Source: Deltaproteobacteria bacterium
Lineage (GTDB): Bacteria; Myxococcota_A; UBA9042; PHBI01
Assembly: GCA_006226565.1 (NCBI GenBank)
Contig: SBGO01000561.1
Location: forward strand, 1 to 43,116
Length of the DNA: 43,116 nt
Reading direction: 5' to 3'
This document shows positions 25,688 through 40,412 of the stretch, piece by piece. The notes beneath the pieces are model-generated. The model made no database searches, was not told the DNA's origin, and saw only the letters and a list, made by a program, of their open reading frames with translations. The translations under genes were made by a program, and so were the position numbers. Each line of letters opens with the position of its first letter. The first letter of the stretch is position 1.

Positions 25688-26250
25688 TCGTGCCCGTCAC
25701 GTCGGACACCGCCTGTGCACCGGTCGACACCACCGCCATCGTGGCCTTCTACGAATCGGCGGGCGCCGCAGACGAGCTCCTCGAAGAGGGCACGCAGACG
25801 TTTCAGCGGTTCCTTCATCGCTTGATTCGCGTCAGCCAAACGGCTGCCTCCACCGTAGGGAACGATGACGTCGTGTTTGCGGGCCTCACGCTGCTCGGGA
25901 TGGCGGTTCGCCGAATTGACACACTGAGAGCGTGGCAATCGAATTGGGATGGGTTTGGCTCTCCGGCTCCCAGCGGCCCCGCAATCACCCGCGCTAAGGA
26001 GCTCGTTGCCGAGGCGTTCGCGACCCCAATCGGGTCGGAGTGGACAGTCCCGATGGTGAGCGCGGACGAAGATGGCAATGTCGTTCTCGAGTGGTGGTGT
26101 GACGGGCCGAACCGCCTCTCGCTGTTCGTTTCGGACGAGGCCACAGAGTACGTGCGTTCCTGGGGTGAGCACATCTCACAGGAGATGGATGAGGGCGCTC
26201 TGTCGGGCGGGCTCGAGCTGCGGGAGCTGATTCGTTGGGTTCAGGGATGA
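25684..26250 (+). CDS. Second cassette gene, NWDGFG-motif protein, 188 aa
   Basis: The 188-residue product contains SNWDGFGSPAPSGPAITRAK (about residues 88-107) followed by VVLEWWCDGPNRLSLFV. This is the N-W-D-G-(Y/F)-G pattern of small uncharacterised bacterial proteins that I associate with multi-gene cassettes also encoding a protein with a C-terminal HA-x-I-x-G motif. That link is from memory and is not proven here. There is no signal peptide or membrane segment. Start and stop both overlap neighbours by 4 bases (ATGA), so the three genes are one translationally coupled unit. Confidence 0.65.
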   Translation: MIVPVTSDTACAPVDTTAIVAFYESAGAADELLEEGTQTFQRFLHRLIRVSQTAASTVGNDDVVFAGLTLLGMAVRRIDTLRAWQSNWDGFGSPAPSGPAITRAKELVAEAFATPIGSEWTVPMVSADEDGNVVLEWWCDGPNRLSLFVSDEATEYVRSWGEHISQEMDEGALSGGLELRELIRWVQG

Positions 26251-26687
26251 GGTGTCCGGTGGAGGAGCCCCTCGGGGATGACGACTCCGTCTTCCGTGGT
26301 CTCCCCGTCGGGACCAACCACTACGAGTGGAAGGGCGAGCAAGCAGTCGTCAAGCAGAGCGCCTTCAACGACCGCTCGAACAAGCCCTCCGTCGACGTGA
26401 AGAGGCTCTCTCCCGGCCAGGAGCCGCGTCCTGAGCTGCACCCTCACGCGGGAATCCTGGAGTTGGGCGTCTCTGCCGTGCGGTCTTTGAGTGGAGCCGT
26501 CCAAACGGGCCTGGCTGAACCGCCTAAGAGCTACGCGATCGATGTCGCTCACCGCCCGGAGGAGACCAACCTCGCGCATGCTCAGATTGAAGGACAGCCG
26601 GAGATCGAGCGTGGCACGCACTTCAAGAAGGTGAAGATCGCGCTCGCTCGGATTTCGGCGTGGCTGATTCCGCCGCCCGCGCCATGA
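26247..26687 (+). CDS. Third cassette gene, 146 aa
   Basis: I chose the ATG at 26247, which overlaps the previous stop by 4 bases (ATGA); a TTG 12 bases upstream is the other option. The 146-residue product has an early VFRGL, a middle SAFNDRSNKPSVDVKRL (about residues 38-54) and a late ETNLAHAQIEGQPE (about 110-123). This layout matches the small proteins I recall with an F-R start and an HA-x-I-x-G end. It may be an effector whose activity is controlled by the NWDGFG protein, but no active site can be named. It is convergent with the nuclease-like gene 43 bases away. Confidence 0.6.
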   Translation: MRCPVEEPLGDDDSVFRGLPVGTNHYEWKGEQAVVKQSAFNDRSNKPSVDVKRLSPGQEPRPELHPHAGILELGVSAVRSLSGAVQTGLAEPPKSYAIDVAHRPEETNLAHAQIEGQPEIERGTHFKKVKIALARISAWLIPPPAP

Positions 26688-26730
26688 AAGCGAACGCTGA
26701 CGCGCTACTCACTTCAGTGTCGATCTGATT

Positions 26731-27519
26731 TCAGCGGCCGGTCTCGAGGTCCCGCCGCTGAACCGACAGCGCGCTTCGAGCATAGCGGAGCTCCTCGAGC
26801 TGCTCGCAGAGCCCTGAGCCCTGGTGGTTGGGCCGCGCGGGACGGATGACGGCGGTCATGAAGCCGCCTTGGTCGTTCACCGACAGCGCCGTCGGCTGCA
26901 CGAGCTCCGAGAAGACGAGCCCGACCTCGGGCTCGAGGTGCCACGCTTGGACCGCCTCCGCAACCTCCCGGACGGCCGCGTCACTTCTCCGGCCCATCGG
27001 GTTCGGGGCGTTGCCGCGGCTCCCGTCGACGAGGAGCACCACCCAGAGCCAGGTCTGGTGGAAGCCCAGCCCGTGGAGGGCGTTGGCCTGGTCCACCGCG
27101 CCGCGGAGCTTGCCGAGCCGGTTGACCTTGTGGCTGTCGTCCTCGCGCAGGCTCACCTTGACGCACTTCGCCTCGAGCGCGACCGCGAACCGCAGGTCTC
27201 GGGGCAGGCAGATGACGTCGATGTCTCCGGGCTTCTCGACCGAGGCCCGCACGACCGGCTCGGTGACCTCGGTGTAGACGTCGACGTCGCCCGAGAGCCC
27301 GAGCCGCTCGAGCAGCGCGCTTCTCGCCGCGTGGTCGCCGACGCACCACGTGACGACCTCGGACTCCAAGGCACGCGTGACGCGATCCTCGGTCGCTTCG
27401 CCCTCGCGGTCGACGCCGAAGGCTGTGTGCGTCCCGGCCGGAATCGTCCCGTTCTCGACGTGTAGCGCGACGCGGCCGTGCCAGATACCACGCCACGTGA
27501 TGAACCCATCATCGCTCAT
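26731..27519 (-). CDS. PD-(D/E)XK nuclease-like protein in the BREX operon
   Basis: The 262-residue protein has a PD-(D/E)XK-like core: an N-terminal Glu-rich helix (EDRVTRALESE, about 44-54), GDID (98-101), EAK in VALEAKCVKV (116-118), and a following helix with LRGAVDQANALHGLGF (138-153) that could supply the common Gln. The C-terminal part is unassigned. It begins 34 bases after the pglX stop on the same strand and so is probably the last gene of the brxEABC-pglX transcript. It is not a standard BREX component. Its place suggests an accessory nuclease, but it could be inactive or self-contained cargo. Confidence 0.65.
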   Translation of the reverse strand: MSDDGFITWRGIWHGRVALHVENGTIPAGTHTAFGVDREGEATEDRVTRALESEVVTWCVGDHAARSALLERLGLSGDVDVYTEVTEPVVRASVEKPGDIDVICLPRDLRFAVALEAKCVKVSLREDDSHKVNRLGKLRGAVDQANALHGLGFHQTWLWVVLLVDGSRGNAPNPMGRRSDAAVREVAEAVQAWHLEPEVGLVFSELVQPTALSVNDQGGFMTAVIRPARPNHQGSGLCEQLEELRYARSALSVQRRDLETGR

Positions 27520-27553
27520 CGACGACCTCGGACGGCGTCCGCTCGCACGCGCG

Positions 27554-31414
<3,861 letters not shown>

Positions 31415-31418
31415 GGGG

Positions 31419-35066
<3,648 letters not shown>

Positions 35067-35082
35067 GGAGGCGACTCCGGGT

Positions 35083-35733
35083 TCAGCCGTAGATGCGCGG
35101 GCGGTAGTCGCGATCGGGGGACAGGACGCCCATGAAGGAGAGGCCCTGGTCGCCGTGGCGCTCGCCCGGGTAGAGGAGGACGACCGGGATCTGGTGGGTG
35201 CGGCCGTCGAGGTGGCGGAGGAGCGCCGAGCAGCGCAGGAAGGGATAGAGCGCGCCGGCGCGGCCGAGGACGACGAGGGTGCGGTCGACCTGGCCGGGGT
35301 GTGCCGCGGCGAAGGCGTCGACCTCGGCGGCGATGTCGGCGGCGAGGCCGTCGGGCCCCTCGAGGAGGTCGGCGAGCTTCTCGCGGAGCACGTTGAGGGC
35401 GCGGTCGTGGCCCTTCGCGGAGGCGCGGCGCTCGCGCTCGATGAGGCGGCGGACGAAGTCGTCGCCGCGGGCGTGGATCCGGGCGAGCAGGAGCTTCTGG
35501 AGGGAGAGCGTCAGGACGACCCAGCCGCGCTGCGACAGATCGGCGGTGAGGCGGGCGGTGTGGCCGCGGAGGGCGAGCTCGTCCTTGGGGGGGTAGACCA
35601 GGAGCGCGAAGCGGTAGTTGCGCATGGTCGAGATGCGCGGGACGTCGCCGTCGAGGAGATCGGAGCGCAGGGCGGCGAAGGTCGCGTCGAGGCTGCCCGG
35701 GGCGGGCGCCAGGCCGAGGGAGGCTTGCGTCAT
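35083..35733 (-). CDS. brxB: BREX protein BrxB
   Basis: The 216-residue protein starts at ATG 35733, overlapping the brxA stop by 4 bases. The sequence MRNYRFALLVYPPKDELALR (about 37-56) and the C-terminal PVVLLYPGERHGDQGLSFMG fit BrxB (DUF1788), a conserved small BREX protein of unclear biochemical role that sits between brxA and brxC. It lacks membrane segments and obvious catalytic motifs, as usual for the family. Confidence 0.85.
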   Translation of the reverse strand: MTQASLGLAPAPGSLDATFAALRSDLLDGDVPRISTMRNYRFALLVYPPKDELALRGHTARLTADLSQRGWVVLTLSLQKLLLARIHARGDDFVRRLIERERRASAKGHDRALNVLREKLADLLEGPDGLAADIAAEVDAFAAAHPGQVDRTLVVLGRAGALYPFLRCSALLRHLDGRTHQIPVVLLYPGERHGDQGLSFMGVLSPDRDYRPRIYG

Positions 35734-36521
35734 GCGGTCGGACCTCCGGCGGCGGCGAGGTCGAGGGTGGCGGCGGCCCAGGCGGCGAGGTCGGGGTAGG
35801 CCCAGTGGACGTCGAGGCTGTCGCCGAGGCGGCGGAGGGTGACGGCGCCGAGGGTGCGGAGGCGGTCGTCGAGGGCGGGGCCGACGAGGCCGACCGACTC
35901 GAGGTAGGGGTTGTCCACGAGCGTGCCGGCGAAATGGACGCCGCGGAGCGCGTGGAGCAGGTAGGCGAGGGCTTCGTCCGGGACGCGCGGGGCGAGGAGG
36001 GCACGCGGGCCTGCGGTGCCTTGCCCGCCCTCGATGAGGCCGGCGGCGGCCGCGGCGCCGAGGAGCTTCGAGGCGAACTGGACGCGGGTCGTCGTCGTCC
36101 AGCGGCCCGGGGCCTGGGCGTCGACCCAGGCGACGACGGGGTCGCGGGAGACGTTGCCGAGGGCGCGACGGGCCGGGAGCCAGGCGCCGGTGAAGCGGCG
36201 GTAGAGGGGGTCCGCGAGCTGGAGGTGCCAGTGACAGACGAGGCGTCGGGTGTCCGTGGGCATGGTGCGCCAGCGGCGGAGCACGGAGAGGGCCTCGGGG
36301 AAGGCGTCGAAGCGGCCGCGCATGTTGGCGAGGAGGACCTCGACGCGGTCGAGGCGCTTCGGGCCGAACCAGAGGCCGTCGAAGGCGACGTGCGCGCGCG
36401 GGCGTGGGTCGGTCGGGTCGACCTCGCGCCAGTAGGCGCGGGACTCGTCGACGGCGAGCGCGCACTTGAGGAGGCGCGTGTGGAGGGCGGTCGCCTCGGC
36501 GGGCTGGTGCGGCGGGGTCAC
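35730..36521 (-). CDS. brxA: BREX protein BrxA
   Basis: The start is GTG at 36521, overlapping the brxE stop by 4 bases (GTGA). The long open frame upstream is antisense-like Arg/Pro-rich sequence and is not used. The 263-residue product is consistent with BrxA (DUF1819), a helical DNA-binding protein found at the promoter-proximal end of BREX operons. Visible landmarks are HTRLLKCALAVDESRAYWRE (about 14-33) and RRFTGAWLPARRAL near residue 110. It is followed by brxB with a 4-base overlap. Confidence 0.8.
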   Translation of the reverse strand: MTPPHQPAEATALHTRLLKCALAVDESRAYWREVDPTDPRPRAHVAFDGLWFGPKRLDRVEVLLANMRGRFDAFPEALSVLRRWRTMPTDTRRLVCHWHLQLADPLYRRFTGAWLPARRALGNVSRDPVVAWVDAQAPGRWTTTTRVQFASKLLGAAAAAGLIEGGQGTAGPRALLAPRVPDEALAYLLHALRGVHFAGTLVDNPYLESVGLVGPALDDRLRTLGAVTLRRLGDSLDVHWAYPDLAAWAAATLDLAAAGGPTA

Positions 36522-37084
36522 AGCGCGACGTGCGGGAGCGGGTAGCGGCCGGCCACCGGACGCAGCGCGGCCGCGAGGTGGCGCGCGAGGAGCGCGGGCG
36601 CGGTCGGAGGAGCCTTGAGGCGGCGGCCGAGCGGGGTCGCGTCGTGCGCCGGCGATGCGTCGCACGTGGCGGCGAGCCAGTCGTCGAAGCGAGCGGGGTC
36701 CCACGGGGACGCGAGGAGGGCGCCGAGGTCCGGCAGCGCCTCGGCGGGAGGGCGCTGAGCGGTCTTGAGGGCGCGGAGGCGGTCGTCGAGGGCCTCGTCG
36801 AGGGCGAAGCCGAAGCGGAAGAGGGTGACGATTCGGTCCGGGTCGTGCGCCTGGCCGCGGGCGATGGCGTCGGTGCGGCGGGCGGCCTCGCGGGCGGCCT
36901 GCAGCGTGGCCCAGGGCCAGGTCCGAGGGGCGAGGGTGCGGAGGAGATCCTCGCCGCCGTAGGGGTCGACCATGGCGGTGCGCCACCAGCCGAGGCGAGG
37001 CGGATCGGTGTCGGCCTCGCCGGCCCAGGCGACGGCCAGCTGTAGGGTCAAGACGGCGTCGAGGGTCGTGTCATCAGGCTGCAT
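36518..37084 (-). CDS. brxE: BREX type 6 protein BrxE
   Basis: The 188-residue protein begins MQPDDTTLDAVLTLQLAVAW and continues GLGWWRT-like (RLGWWRTAMVDPYGGEDLL, about 31-49), then WATLQAAREAARRTDA (about 59-74). These features fit the BrxE family, a marker of type 6 BREX. I chose ATG 37084 because homology-like sequence begins there; the frame upstream is low quality. It is the first gene of the operon, and the 158 bases upstream should hold the BREX promoter. The gene has no recognised catalytic motif. Confidence 0.8.
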   Translation of the reverse strand: MQPDDTTLDAVLTLQLAVAWAGEADTDPPRLGWWRTAMVDPYGGEDLLRTLAPRTWPWATLQAAREAARRTDAIARGQAHDPDRIVTLFRFGFALDEALDDRLRALKTAQRPPAEALPDLGALLASPWDPARFDDWLAATCDASPAHDATPLGRRLKAPPTAPALLARHLAAALRPVAGRYPLPHVAL

Positions 37085-37242
37085 CGGCGGGATGATGGCG
37101 TCAGGGACCCGGCTTGTCCACCGCGTCGAATTGGCGCGGCCGTGGGCGCGGGCCGGTTGGGGCTCGTTGAACTCGATATGCGTGTTTCCGGTGACGGCAA
37201 TCCGTCCTGTGACCGCTCGCCCGAGCGCACGCGGAATCAGCG
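37085..37242 (-). promoter_or_regulatory. Probable BREX operon promoter region
   Basis: This is the only gene-free interval upstream of brxE on its strand. On the minus strand it includes TTGCCG about 15 bases before ATATCG, a weak -35/-10-like pair, but no strong consensus. The reading frame running through it is open but has no start site or family resemblance. I assign the region by position rather than by a clear motif. Confidence 0.35.
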
Positions 37243-37791
37243 TCAGCCGACGATTTGAAGGCGAATGTGAATCCTGCCCCCGTCTTCGAGCTCGACCGAC
37301 AGCTCGGGCGGGTCGTAGCCCTCGCTCTCGAAGTCGTCGGTGATCCAGCTCTCGAGCCGTTCGACCAGGGCAGGGTCGGTGGGCCCCGGGGTCCGCGGCG
37401 CGACCTGAATGCTGAAGAGGAGACCGCACAAGCCGTAGATCGTCTCGTAGTAGATGTCGCAGGGATCGGCTACGCCGACGTAGACGCCGGCGTAGCCGGT
37501 GTCCGCAAAGACCGTCCAGGGCGCGTCGGGCTTGGGCCCGAAGTAGGTGTTCCAGGCCAGGAACCTCCGGGCGGCCTCGCCGTCGTCCTCGGTCATCCGC
37601 GCGATGGCGCCGGCATGCCAGGTGATCACCTCGGCGTGCTCGTCGACGTAGCGCGCCAGCGCCTCTGTCGTGGGTTCGTTGAGACAGAATTGAAGCGCGA
37701 ACGCGGCGTAGCCGTCCGCCCGCGCGGCCTCGCGATAGCGCTCAGCCCACTCTTCGAGGTTCAGCGCGGCTTCGACTGGCGACGTCTCCAT
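37243..37791 (-). CDS. Hypothetical protein, 182 aa
   Basis: The chosen ATG at 37791 (METSPVEAALNLEEW) has GAGGAGAGCTTG directly upstream; an ATG at 37809 is possible but has a weaker site. The 182-residue product is acidic and rich in aromatic residues (WNTYFGPKPDAPW, DTGYAGVYVGVADP, DIYYETIYGLCGLL). No signal peptide or known domain is seen. It lies upstream of the BREX operon on the same strand, but the 158-base gap suggests a separate transcript. Function is unknown. Confidence 0.6.
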   Translation of the reverse strand: METSPVEAALNLEEWAERYREAARADGYAAFALQFCLNEPTTEALARYVDEHAEVITWHAGAIARMTEDDGEAARRFLAWNTYFGPKPDAPWTVFADTGYAGVYVGVADPCDIYYETIYGLCGLLFSIQVAPRTPGPTDPALVERLESWITDDFESEGYDPPELSVELEDGGRIHIRLQIVG

Positions 37792-37906
37792 CAAGCTCTC
37801 CTCGTCCATGAGGGTCGTCCTGACGCATCCGGACAATGCTATCACGGCCGCGAAGCCGTGCCCGGCCTTCCCTCCGCGGAGGGACCACATGCCGCGGTCG
37901 GTTGCA

Positions 37907-38251
37907 TCAGCCTCTGGCGAGGACGCGGGCACGCGCGTCGGCGTGCTCCTGGTCGTCGATCACGCCGTCGGCATGAAGCTCCTGGAGCTCGCGGAGCCGC
38001 TCCCTCAGAGCTACGCCGCCTTGCGCGCCGCCGGCGAGCGTCGGCCCTGCGTTCGCGGAGGCGATCGCGTGCGCGAAGCGATGCTCACGCTCGACCTGCA
38101 CGGCCGCGCTCGGCTCGAGGACGGCGATGATGATGACGCCGATCCAGCCGAGCAGGAGCCCGAGCACGAACCCGAGCCCGGCACGCCCCTTGTTCGACCC
38201 GATCACGGCCCCGACGATGATCGCGAGCACCCAGAAGAAGACCACAACCAT
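37907..38251 (-). CDS. Small membrane protein with SHOCT-like C-terminus
   Basis: The 114-residue protein starts at ATG 38251 with GGAGG six bases upstream. It begins with two hydrophobic helices separated by GSNKGRAG (about residues 3-17 and 27-47), so it is probably an inner-membrane protein. The last 30 residues (LRERLRELQELHADGVIDDQ and following) match the SHOCT pattern, a short oligomerisation-type C-terminal motif with L-x-L-x-x-G-x-I-x-x-x-E-F/H. Its role is unknown. Confidence 0.65.
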   Translation of the reverse strand: MVVVFFWVLAIIVGAVIGSNKGRAGLGFVLGLLLGWIGVIIIAVLEPSAAVQVEREHRFAHAIASANAGPTLAGGAQGGVALRERLRELQELHADGVIDDQEHADARARVLARG

Positions 38252-38570
38252 GAAGCGCCTCCGTGTCCGTTGTCGAAGACAGGATGGCGCACGGTCGGGG
38301 CCCGCGAGCGCACTGAACGGGTGTCCGCGGGCGTAGGTTGCGACGTCAGGTTTTGGTGTGGCGCGGCCGAGCAGGGCCACAGGGATGGTGCTCGGCGGCC
38401 TGATCCGAAGTCGTCACTTCGTGCGCCTGTTGCGCGGTGGTCGCAGTTTTTTGATTGGAATGTCTTATGTGTCCTGAATTGATTGTGTTTCTCCCTCGCG
38501 CGTTCGCGAAAACTTGCGTCGTCATGTTGACGATTGCCGGCGCGGTCCTGCAGCGTCTCAGTAGCTCTTG
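38252..38570 (+). other. Intergenic region between divergent units
   Basis: This stretch separates the SHOCT gene from the plus-strand integrase operon. It contains an AT-richer part around 38448-38495 (TTTTTTGATTGGAATG and nearby) that could hold the operon promoter, and a short dyad CGTCA-TGT-TGACG near 38518. I see no gene that I trust; the minus-strand frame crossing it is an antisense shadow. Confidence 0.45.
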
Positions 38571-38627
38571 GACGGACACCGGGAGACGCGACCTGCCTCG
38601 CGTCTTTTCTTTTTCCCGGAGGTCCGT
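38571..38627 (+). promoter_or_regulatory. Hairpin leader covering the start of the element operon
   Basis: A strong inner hairpin AGACGCGA-cctgcc-TCGCGTCT (38584-38605) is followed by a pyrimidine run TTTCTTTTT, like an intrinsic terminator. An outer stem pairs CCGGGA (38579-38584) with TCCCGG (38614-38619), and ACGGAC upstream with GTCCGT downstream. The outer stem includes the Shine-Dalgarno GGAGG of the next gene, whose TTG start is at 38628. The arrangement would allow attenuation or translational blocking of the element's operon. This is inference from base pairing only. Confidence 0.55.
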
Positions 38628-38897
38628 TTGGAAACCGAGCTTCTCACCGTCCGCGAGGTGGCCCGCTACGCGCGGTGCAATCGTCGCACGGTCTACCGCG
38701 CTGTCGCGTCCGGCGAGTTGAGAGCGGGCCGGAAAGGCTCGACGCATCTTCTGTTCGATCCGGTCGATGTGCGGCGCTGGGTCTTCGGTGACTCTGGCGC
38801 TGCAGATTCTCGTAGCGATTCCAGTGCGGCGGAAGAGCCACCGCCGCAGGCTGCCCGGATGAGCACCTCGAGCAACGGTCGGCGCCGCGATGGCTGA
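38628..38897 (+). CDS. HTH (excisionase-type) DNA-binding protein
   Basis: The product is 89 residues from TTG 38628, with GGAGG seven bases upstream. Residues LLTVREVARYARCNRRTVYR (about 5-24) form a MerR/excisionase-type winged helix-turn-helix, followed by ASGELRAGRKGSTHLLF and a Ser/Pro-rich tail. Such proteins act as excisionases or regulators of integrative elements. The stop overlaps the next gene's start (ATG 38890), so the two are coupled. The TTG start and the structured leader suggest tight control. Confidence 0.7.
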   Translation: METELLTVREVARYARCNRRTVYRAVASGELRAGRKGSTHLLFDPVDVRRWVFGDSGAADSRSDSSAAEEPPPQAARMSTSSNGRRRDG

Positions 38898-39999
38898 CTT
38901 CGGACCGATCCCTCGAGATGTCTTCAGCGACGTAAGGCTCCGGCGGGTTCCGCCCGAAGCCTTCAGCCTTTTCATCGTGATCTTGGCGCAGGTCGATCCG
39001 CACGGTTTGTTCGAGGCGGATCCCGTGGAGTTCGCGACGACCATCCGGCGCGTTCAGGATGTCGAGTACATCGCCAACCATCTTGATGCGCTCAGAGCTG
39101 CCGGGCTGATTCGCGTCTACTTCGGCCGCACCGAGCACGACCAGACCATCCTTGTCGGAGAAGTGGTCGGCTACAAGGACTACTCAGGCCTTCCCGACAA
39201 CGCCCGGTTTCCCTCGAAGCGACCGAAACGCTCATTGCCGGAGGAGGCGTCCGACCTGGACTCCCCGGCGCAGCTCACGAGCATGATAGGGGCGGGCGCG
39301 GCGGCGCTGCGTCCGACGGCGCAAATTCTGAATCCCGAACGGCGTGCGAAGGACGTCGGAAGCCCATCGGAAGTGTCACCTCGCTCGACCGAGCGGGCCT
39401 CGGGGGCCGGCCGGGTGGACGACGAAGGCCCGCCTACGAAGGCGAACGGAAGTCCCGCCGAAGGCTCCGCGAACTCGGTGCGCAGGCAAGACATAGACAG
39501 AGAACGAGAAGAAGAAAGAAACAGAGACGGGGGCGCGCACGCGTGCGCGCGCGAGACGGAGGCTGCGCCGGCCCCCCCGCTTCCAGTCAAGAAGACGGAT
39601 TGGAGGCCATACGGCGATTTGCAGGCTGCGGCAGAGCCTGTGGCGGGGTGGAGGCAAGACCACCGCTACTCGGCTGATCGGTGGCTTCAGGTGCAGCTCG
39701 AGCGCGCTCCGACTGCGATGGTCACTGCCAACGACTTGTTGCGGCTCGCCGAGGAATACCCGAGCGAATTCGTGCATGCCTGCCAGCGACACGTTCAAGA
39801 TGTGCGTCAGAAGGCGTGGAAGCGGCCACTCAGCTGGTTGGCCAACGAGTGCAAATTCGTCCGCGAAGACACTGAGGACCGTCACGGTCCAAACGTCCAG
39901 CCCCGGGCGAAGCCGACTGGCGGCATGATGGTGCCGATCGGACCGCCAATCATCCTCAACGACCCCATGCTCGATGAATTGGACGAGGTGGGGAGATGA
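38890..39999 (+). CDS. Phage/plasmid-type replication protein candidate
   Basis: The 369-residue product begins with a winged-helix-like domain: IPRDVFSDVRLRRVPPEAF, VILAQVDPHGLFEADPVEFA, then NHLDALRAAGLIRVYF and GEVVGYKDYSGL (first 100 residues). This layout is common in phage and island replication initiators or helicase loaders. The middle is low-complexity and charged (about 110-220). The C-terminal part includes ATRSRC-free helical sequence ending in LANECKFVRE. It overlaps the HTH gene upstream and the small ORF downstream (ATGA). Assignment to replication is by resemblance and context only. Confidence 0.5.
   Translation: MADFGPIPRDVFSDVRLRRVPPEAFSLFIVILAQVDPHGLFEADPVEFATTIRRVQDVEYIANHLDALRAAGLIRVYFGRTEHDQTILVGEVVGYKDYSGLPDNARFPSKRPKRSLPEEASDLDSPAQLTSMIGAGAAALRPTAQILNPERRAKDVGSPSEVSPRSTERASGAGRVDDEGPPTKANGSPAEGSANSVRRQDIDREREEERNRDGGAHACARETEAAPAPPLPVKKTDWRPYGDLQAAAEPVAGWRQDHRYSADRWLQVQLERAPTAMVTANDLLRLAEEYPSEFVHACQRHVQDVRQKAWKRPLSWLANECKFVREDTEDRHGPNVQPRAKPTGGMMVPIGPPIILNDPMLDELDEVGR
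39533..39550. repeat. Perfect 18-base palindrome of alternating purine/pyrimidine
   Basis: GCGCGCACGCGTGCGCGC is its own reverse complement and is an alternating purine-pyrimidine run, which favours Z-DNA or cruciform formation. It follows a purine-rich tract (about 39495-39530). Both lie inside the low-complexity middle of the replication-type gene, where they encode Arg/Glu- and Ala/His/Cys-rich residues. An origin-like role is possible but not shown. Confidence 0.6.
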
Positions 40000-40205
40000 A
40001 GTACCGGACGCTGGAAGTCCGCGTCTTCGGCGGTCGGAGGGGCTTCGTCCGGTGCGGGGTGAAGGGCGATAGCGCCGATATCAGGCCCATCGCGAGTGAT
40101 GGACTTGGCGGAGGTGAGCCCGTCACTTCCCCCCGGCGGCGTAGCTCTGGGCGCGGCACGAGGACGTGCGAGCGTGTGGCGACGTGTAGGAGCGACGAGC
40201 AATGA
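39996..40205 (+). CDS. Small basic protein, 69 aa
   Basis: The ATG at 39996 overlaps the preceding stop by 4 bases, and its own stop overlaps the next start by 4 bases (ATGA at 40202-40205). This double coupling is the main reason to accept it. The product is Arg/Gly-rich with no recognised domain. It could be a small regulator or simply a coupling ORF. Confidence 0.5.
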   Translation: MKYRTLEVRVFGGRRGFVRCGVKGDSADIRPIASDGLGGGEPVTSPRRRSSGRGTRTCERVATCRSDEQ

Positions 40206-40411
40206 TCGAAGAACTCGAAGCTCGGACTTCAGGCCTGACCGTGTCCGAGGTCGCCAAGCACCTCAGCATGACGGAGAAGGGCGTCCGAAGCATGCTCGAG
40301 GCCCGCAAGCTCCCGTACTACAAGGTCGGGCGGCTTGTTCGCATCGACCCCAAGGAGCTGCTACAGTGGCTGCGGGAGAACCGAGTCAGCGCTCTCAAGC
40401 GGAGCAGCTGA
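40202..40411 (+). CDS. Excisionase-family HTH protein
   Basis: The 69-residue product is almost entirely an HTH_17-type excisionase domain: LTVSEVAKHLSMTEKGVRSM (about 12-31), then ARKLPYYKVGRLVRIDPKEL with the typical wing and K-V-G-R-x-x-R-I motif, and LLQWLRENR. It is translated with the upstream small ORF and ends 1 base before the integrase ATG. It probably directs excision of the element or controls the integrase. Confidence 0.85.
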   Translation: MIEELEARTSGLTVSEVAKHLSMTEKGVRSMLEARKLPYYKVGRLVRIDPKELLQWLRENRVSALKRSS

Positions 40412-40412
40412 C

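Noticed and set aside
36522-36986. N-terminal extension of brxA
   Set aside because: The extension is Arg/Pro-rich, antisense-like sequence overlapping brxE in another frame. The GTG that overlaps the brxE stop gives a normal BrxA length.
37085-37429. N-terminal extension of brxE, including a peptide TGNTHIEFNEPQ
   Set aside because: The extension overlaps the end of the next gene and lacks a ribosome binding site. The THIEFNEP stretch could be a relic of an older gene but is too short to name.
38346-39044. Minus-strand frame of 232 codons across the leader and HTH gene
   Set aside because: It overlaps a clear HTH protein and the replication-type gene on the plus strand. It has no start signal or recognisable domain.
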